This document shows, in pieces, positions 4,840-8,912 of a stretch of 8,912 nt of DNA; within the stretch, counting starts at the first letter, position 1; each line of letters begins with the position of its first letter. Location of the stretch: positions 1-8,912 of the forward strand of contig CAZPDS010000091.1 of the NCBI GenBank assembly GCA_964585485.1. The letters are read 5' to 3'. The notes below the pieces were generated by a model that was not told the DNA's origin, did not search any database, and saw only the letters and a list, made by a program, of their open reading frames with translations. A program made the translations under genes and the position numbers. This stretch comes from CALGYY01 sp964585485. Its GTDB lineage: Bacteria > Bacteroidota > Bacteroidia > Bacteroidales > CAIWKO01.

Positions 4840-7596
4840 ATGGGGAAGCCATCGATTCATCTGTGGATAAAAAGAAACCGTTTGCAACTCAGCATAGGGA
4901 TCATTGCGACAGCGGTCCTGGTGATCATCGTCGGCGCCGTACTGTTGGTGCGCTTTCTGAAACAGCCCGTTATTCCAGCCGAGCGGGCGATACCTGCCGA
5001 AACCGCCTGGGTAATCCGCTTCAATCAGCCCGCCGCACTCTGGGAACGAGTACATCAGACAAACGCGATGGCACGCGAGGCGCTAAACTTTGCCTGGTTC
5101 AGGGCTTTGTGGGAGAACACCTCTCGTCTGGACAGCATCGTACACACCGAGGCGGAGATTCTGGAGAACTGTCGCCAGGAAGCGCTGTTGCTATGTTGCC
5201 GATACCTCCGCAACGGAAATCCAGAGTACCTCTACCTGATGAACCTGCCCGATGCGCATCAGGAGAACTTCATCAACAAATTTATCAGCAAGGTCACCGG
5301 ACAGGATGCGGAAATCCTTCCATCGAAAACGTCCGGCCGGGTACTCTTTCGCTTCCGAAATCGAAACGGAGACGTATTTTTTGTTGCGCTCCCCGACGGA
5401 ATTTTCATGCTTAGCGAATCCGAAAACTACCTCGAATCGGCACTTGAACAGTTGCAGCACGGAAAAGGCTTAGCGAGCGATCCCCGCTTTGCCGAAGTGC
5501 GAAAAACCACAGGCCTTAAGGTCGACGCCAATGTCTATTTCCGGCTCGATCAGCTTCCAGACCTACTGGCCGGTCAATTCCAAGGGAGCAGCCGGATTAC
5601 GTCAATGCTGGCTCAAACCGGGAACTGGGCCGGGATGGATATGAACATTCGCAGTGATGAACTCTGGTTAAGTGGCTACATGAATGCGGATAAGGGAGAC
5701 TACCTGGACCTATTCCGTGGTGAAGTCCCCCAAAAGACAGAGCTCCCAAGGCTTCTCCCCTTCAACACAGCGCTCATGTTCTCTTTCAGCACCGATCGTA
5801 TGGAAAGGCTGTCGCAGAAAATGAATCAGCTTCATTCTGGTGACACGGACGCGGGTACCGGGCGTCCAACCGCTGCAGATAAAAGTGATGTGGATGAAAC
5901 ATTTTCCTGGATCGGCCGGGAGGCGGCCCTGTTCATCACAGAAACGGCTCATGAAAATGCAGAAGACAACACCTTCGGTATTTTTGAAATCCATAACCGG
6001 GAACGAGCACAAGCCTTTCTGACCAAACATTCGCTGGCCACAGAAGAGCGGAGTAGCGCCCCAAACAAAGACTCGCTGAGCATCCGCCAGATGGATCAAC
6101 CCGCTTTGTTCAGCCGCTTTCTTGGTTCTTCCTTCCGGCAACTACAGGCTGCATATTACGTAATGCTGGATCATCATGTCGTCTTTGGCCGGAAACCCGA
6201 GTCGCTGAATCGCTATCTGGCTTCGATACTTTCGGGAAAAACACTTGAACGTAACGAAAACTACCAGGCTTTCGCGGCGAAAGTCTCCGACAAGGCCAGC
6301 GCCTGTTTGTACGTCAACATCCGCAAATCCATTGGTTTTCTGCGTCCGCTTTTGGCCGCAAAAGCCCAGCAATCCATCCAGTCACTCACGCCCAGCCTGA
6401 AGAACTTCCAGGCCTTTGCCATACAGATTACACCGGAAGCCAATATGCTGTACGTTCATTTATATTTGCGTTACAACCCATCGTATAAAGATGAAAACCC
6501 GGCGGTCTGGGAAACACAGCTCGACACTACGGCGGCCTGCAGCCCCGTGATTCTCCGGGGAGCTCCGGGCGGCAAAACGCGGATTGCCGTCTATGACGCC
6601 GGCAATCAACTGTACTTTCTTGATGTGATGGGACGTATCCAGCGCAAAGTAAAGATTCCCGGTACTATTAAGGGGCCGCTAAAAGTTGTCCAAAATCCCG
6701 CGCGCAAGGAGGCCTGTTTGCTTTTCAACACAGCCCAGGCCATTTACTTGCTCGACTTGGAAGGGCAATCGCTTCCCGGGTTTCCGGTAATCGGTCGTTT
6801 TCCCGTTACCAATGAAGTCATAGCTGTCGATTACGCTCACAATGGCGATTTTCGCCTTTTGTTTGCCTGCGATGATCACCGGGTCTATAATTACACTGGC
6901 CGGGGGAAACCCACACCCGGCTGGCAGCCTCCCCGAATCCCGGCCAGTGTTTATAGGCCGCTGACGTATCTTCGCATGCTAAACAAAGATTATATCATCG
7001 TTGCCGATGCCCTTGGTCGTGCCCATTTTTTCGACCGACAGGGACGAAGAGCCTTTGCGGTGAAAGAGGCCGGGTATCGAATGGCCGAAACCACTCCGTT
7101 TTTCTGTTACGAAGATGGCCCCCGCTCGCGCATCATTACCCTCGACCACAAAGGACGGGTACTCCGCTTCGGCGCCGACGGCCGCTGGGAGTCTCTTTCC
7201 CTGGGCCCTCCGGAAGCCTTTCACAGCTTTCTCTTTGCGGATTTCAACGGCGATGGACACAAGGATTATATGCTGGCTTCGGCCTCCCGGGTGATGGTAT
7301 ACAATAGCAGTAAAAAGCGTTTGGGCGAACTAATGATGCCGCAAAAGGTTCGTCCGGGATTATTCCCGATACACCTTTCGGCGAAAGCGCCCATCTTCGG
7401 AATGGTCAGTGAAAACGGCGAATTCATCTATCTTTTTTCCAGCAAAGGCTGGCTCGCCATGAACAAAGATCTCCATGGTATCACGGACTTCTCCACCAAG
7501 AATCTGGGCGGGAGTAAATACCAAAGTCTTCTGACCTCCTACCGAAACTTCATCTTCAATTACTACCTGTACGAATTGTCTTTTATCGCCGATTAG
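4840..7596 (+). CDS. Membrane-anchored DUF3352-like protein with C-terminal FG-GAP/propeller-type domain
   Basis: This 918-residue protein begins with a basic cytoplasmic stub (IKRNRLQ, 10-16), then one transmembrane helix (about 17-40), and is otherwise predicted to be periplasmic. Residues of about 45-550 resemble DUF3352 proteins of Bacteroidota: 'IPAETAWVIRFNQPAALWERV' in outline near 51-71, then repeated beta-strand blocks around a phrase such as YLYLMNLP. Residues of about 567-900 form a second, beta-repeat region of propeller type (blocks such as TRIAVYDAGNQLYFLD and ACLLFNTAQAIYLLD). It includes a calcium-loop motif DFNGDGHKD (801-809) typical of FG-GAP repeats. No catalytic motif is seen, and binding or scaffolding is the most that can be inferred. 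The ATG at 4840 is the only start that keeps the membrane helix; the next in-frame Met is near residue 77. It lies downstream of a strong terminator and has its own promoter. Confidence 0.75.
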   Translation: MGKPSIHLWIKRNRLQLSIGIIATAVLVIIVGAVLLVRFLKQPVIPAERAIPAETAWVIRFNQPAALWERVHQTNAMAREALNFAWFRALWENTSRLDSIVHTEAEILENCRQEALLLCCRYLRNGNPEYLYLMNLPDAHQENFINKFISKVTGQDAEILPSKTSGRVLFRFRNRNGDVFFVALPDGIFMLSESENYLESALEQLQHGKGLASDPRFAEVRKTTGLKVDANVYFRLDQLPDLLAGQFQGSSRITSMLAQTGNWAGMDMNIRSDELWLSGYMNADKGDYLDLFRGEVPQKTELPRLLPFNTALMFSFSTDRMERLSQKMNQLHSGDTDAGTGRPTAADKSDVDETFSWIGREAALFITETAHENAEDNTFGIFEIHNRERAQAFLTKHSLATEERSSAPNKDSLSIRQMDQPALFSRFLGSSFRQLQAAYYVMLDHHVVFGRKPESLNRYLASILSGKTLERNENYQAFAAKVSDKASACLYVNIRKSIGFLRPLLAAKAQQSIQSLTPSLKNFQAFAIQITPEANMLYVHLYLRYNPSYKDENPAVWETQLDTTAACSPVILRGAPGGKTRIAVYDAGNQLYFLDVMGRIQRKVKIPGTIKGPLKVVQNPARKEACLLFNTAQAIYLLDLEGQSLPGFPVIGRFPVTNEVIAVDYAHNGDFRLLFACDDHRVYNYTGRGKPTPGWQPPRIPASVYRPLTYLRMLNKDYIIVADALGRAHFFDRQGRRAFAVKEAGYRMAETTPFFCYEDGPRSRIITLDHKGRVLRFGADGRWESLSLGPPEAFHSFLFADFNGDGHKDYMLASASRVMVYNSSKKRLGELMMPQKVRPGLFPIHLSAKAPIFGMVSENGEFIYLFSSKGWLAMNKDLHGITDFSTKNLGGSKYQSLLTSYRNFIFNYYLYELSFIAD

Positions 7597-7609
7597 CCCC
7601 AAAATAGTT

Positions 7610-7617
7610 TATATTTG
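7610..7617 (+). promoter_or_regulatory. -7 box TATATTTG ahead of the right-hand lipoprotein gene
   Basis: The sequence is a perfect TAnnTTTG box 14 bases after the stop of the preceding gene. It predicts a start near 7624 and a leader of about 29 bases. The spot expected for the -33 element has no good TTG, so the promoter may be weaker than the ones at 4400 and 4804. No terminator is visible between the two genes, so read-through is also possible. Confidence 0.5.
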
Positions 7618-7652
7618 TGTTTCGCTGAAAATTCCGGAAATAATCCCTTTCA

Positions 7653-8912
7653 ATGAAGACATCGACTACCCCTCTAAAAACCAAATCAGTCCGCGTTCTC
7701 CGGCATGCCGGCCGACTGATTTGTCTGCTCGCCCTGCTCAGCAGCACCGGTTGCTGGAAAGACCGTTTCGACATGGACAACATTTCCACGCCGGACACCT
7801 GGAACCCGGATGCATGCGCACCGCTGGTGCATTCGAAGCTCACCATGAAAGACATCCTGAATGACTGGGATCACAATAATCTTTTTCAGGAAGATGAAAC
7901 CGGATTCCTGTATCTGGTCTACTGGAATAAAGTGTACTCCCGGTCAGCCGCAGAAATGCTGGCCATTCCTGATCAAACGCTAAACACCAGCTTCCCGTTT
8001 AGTGTTAGCGGAGCCCTTGCTTCGGGCACCGATGCCAGCGCTCCGCCCTTCGTACGGACCTATTCCTTCAGCATGCCCAACAACGAAATCCTGGACCGGG
8101 TCATTCTGAATGAGCAATTGGCCGGTACGGTTGGAGGGTACCTTACTTTTGAAGCTACGGCCGACCTTAACCACAACGCCACCATCAACATCTCAATCCC
8201 GCAGGCCACTTTAGGCGGTATGCCGTTCAACAAAAATATTGACTACTTCGCCGGCTTTCCCCTGTATGAAAACATCGATCTGTCGGGCTACGAAATTCAA
8301 TTTGACAACACCTTTCCCAATGTAAATGCCATTGATATTATATACACCGTTACGGTTCACGGACTGGGCGGCACGAACAACTCACCGTACACTTTCAACC
8401 TCAACGAATCCTTCGAAATCCTTTCCTTCCATGCGATTTACGGCGACTTCAAACAGCAGACTTTTACGCTTCCCAATGACACCGTGATCCTGCGTATTTT
8501 CGACAACAACATCTACGGTCTGATCGACTTTGAAAACCCCTTTGTTCATCTCTGGGCTTACAACTCCCTGGGCATCCCCATCGATCTCACCTTTAGTAAC
8601 TTCAGGGCCTTTTCTGACGTCAACCCGCCCTACCAGGTGACCGTGACAGGCTATCCCGTTCCGTGGGCCGTGGCCGCTCCCGGGCTCCCACAGGCGGGAC
8701 AAACGGTGGAGAGCACCTTCACGCTGGATAAAACCAATAGTAACATCCACAATGCCGTCAATCTTTCACCTCAAAGATTTATCGTAGATGTCAGCGGAAT
8801 CACCAATCCCGCCGGGGGCAGTTCGTCCAACTTCGCCATCGACACCAGTCGCCTGGCTGTGGACGTTCAGATTGAGCTTCCTCTTTATGGCCGGGCCTGG
8901 GATTTTCGTTTG
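7653..8912 (+). CDS. Large lipoprotein of unknown function, 3' end missing
   Basis: The reading frame is open for 420 codons from the ATG at 7653 to the window edge with no stop, so the gene is truncated by the window. An in-frame TAA at 7641-7643 fixes this start. The N-terminus is a lipoprotein signal: basic region (about 9-21), hydrophobic LICLLALLSS (22-31) and lipobox STGC with Cys34. The mature protein begins WKDRFDMDNIS, then WNPDACAPLVHSKLTMKDIL (51-70), YLVYW and IPDQTLNTSFPF. This opening (a 'WNP..a.PLv.s..t..dil' pattern, then an 'IPDQ' motif) recalls a family of hypothetical Bacteroidota surface proteins, from memory and without a known role. The rest is rich in beta-strand and aromatic/Asn residues with no catalytic motif, consistent with a surface-exposed adhesion or binding protein. 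Confidence 0.8.
   Translation, partial: MKTSTTPLKTKSVRVLRHAGRLICLLALLSSTGCWKDRFDMDNISTPDTWNPDACAPLVHSKLTMKDILNDWDHNNLFQEDETGFLYLVYWNKVYSRSAAEMLAIPDQTLNTSFPFSVSGALASGTDASAPPFVRTYSFSMPNNEILDRVILNEQLAGTVGGYLTFEATADLNHNATINISIPQATLGGMPFNKNIDYFAGFPLYENIDLSGYEIQFDNTFPNVNAIDIIYTVTVHGLGGTNNSPYTFNLNESFEILSFHAIYGDFKQQTFTLPNDTVILRIFDNNIYGLIDFENPFVHLWAYNSLGIPIDLTFSNFRAFSDVNPPYQVTVTGYPVPWAVAAPGLPQAGQTVESTFTLDKTNSNIHNAVNLSPQRFIVDVSGITNPAGGSSSNFAIDTSRLAVDVQIELPLYGRAWDFRL

Noticed and set aside
4639..5055. Minus-strand open frame of 138 codons across the intergenic region and the start of the 918-residue gene
   Set aside because: It runs through the terminator and promoter of other genes, its composition is that of an antisense shadow (no signal, no motif), and the plus-strand gene has clear membrane-protein features.
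4809..5414. Plus-strand open frame of 201 codons overlapping the start of the 918-residue gene
   Set aside because: It is rich in Arg, Gly and Ser in a way typical of a shifted frame over a coding gene and has no recognisable domain. The overlapping frame has a membrane helix and continues for 918 residues.
7632..7639. TTCCGGAA palindrome in the leader of the right-hand lipoprotein gene
   Set aside because: An 8-base palindrome is expected by chance at this scale, and there is no second copy placed like an operator.

Overview
This 8.9 kb window looks like the chromosome of a Bacteroidota bacterium. Three independent signs support this. A protease carries a C-terminal sorting domain of the type IX secretion system (T9SS). 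Matches to the Bacteroidota -7 promoter box TAnnTTTG stand in front of almost every gene, and no start codon has a convincing Shine-Dalgarno sequence. The order holA - AMP nucleosidase - divergent HsdR_N-domain protein is, from memory, typical of the phylum. The DNA is moderately GC-rich for the group, so I do not assign a family.

Layout. Positions 1-912 (minus strand) hold two housekeeping genes: the first 38 codons of holA (DNA polymerase III delta, running off the left edge) and, 11 bases upstream of it, an AMP nucleosidase. A 127-base divergent intergenic region (913-1039) contains a perfect 19-base palindrome that places one -7 box on each strand. Position 1040 onward (plus strand) begins with a 158-residue stand-alone nuclease-fold protein (HsdR N-terminal domain), followed by a run of four cell-envelope or exported proteins. 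These are a 943-residue secreted subtilisin-like protease with a T9SS tail (1575-4406), a 52-residue lipoprotein (4463-4621) with its own promoter and a hairpin terminator at 4724-4755, a 918-residue membrane-anchored protein resembling DUF3352 with a C-terminal repeat domain (4840-7596), and a large lipoprotein cut by the right edge (7653-8912).

How they fit together. The left pair serves nucleotide metabolism and replication. The plus-strand genes appear to be separately promoted rather than one operon, because each has a candidate -7 box just upstream and one internal terminator is clear. The shared theme on the right is export (T9SS, lipoprotein pathway, single-pass anchor), but nothing in the sequence proves a joint function. 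I see no mobile element, CRISPR array, tRNA, rRNA or recombination site. The most interesting points are the tiny self-contained lipoprotein unit, the palindromic divergent promoter, and a -7 box so close to the 918-residue gene that its mRNA may be leaderless.
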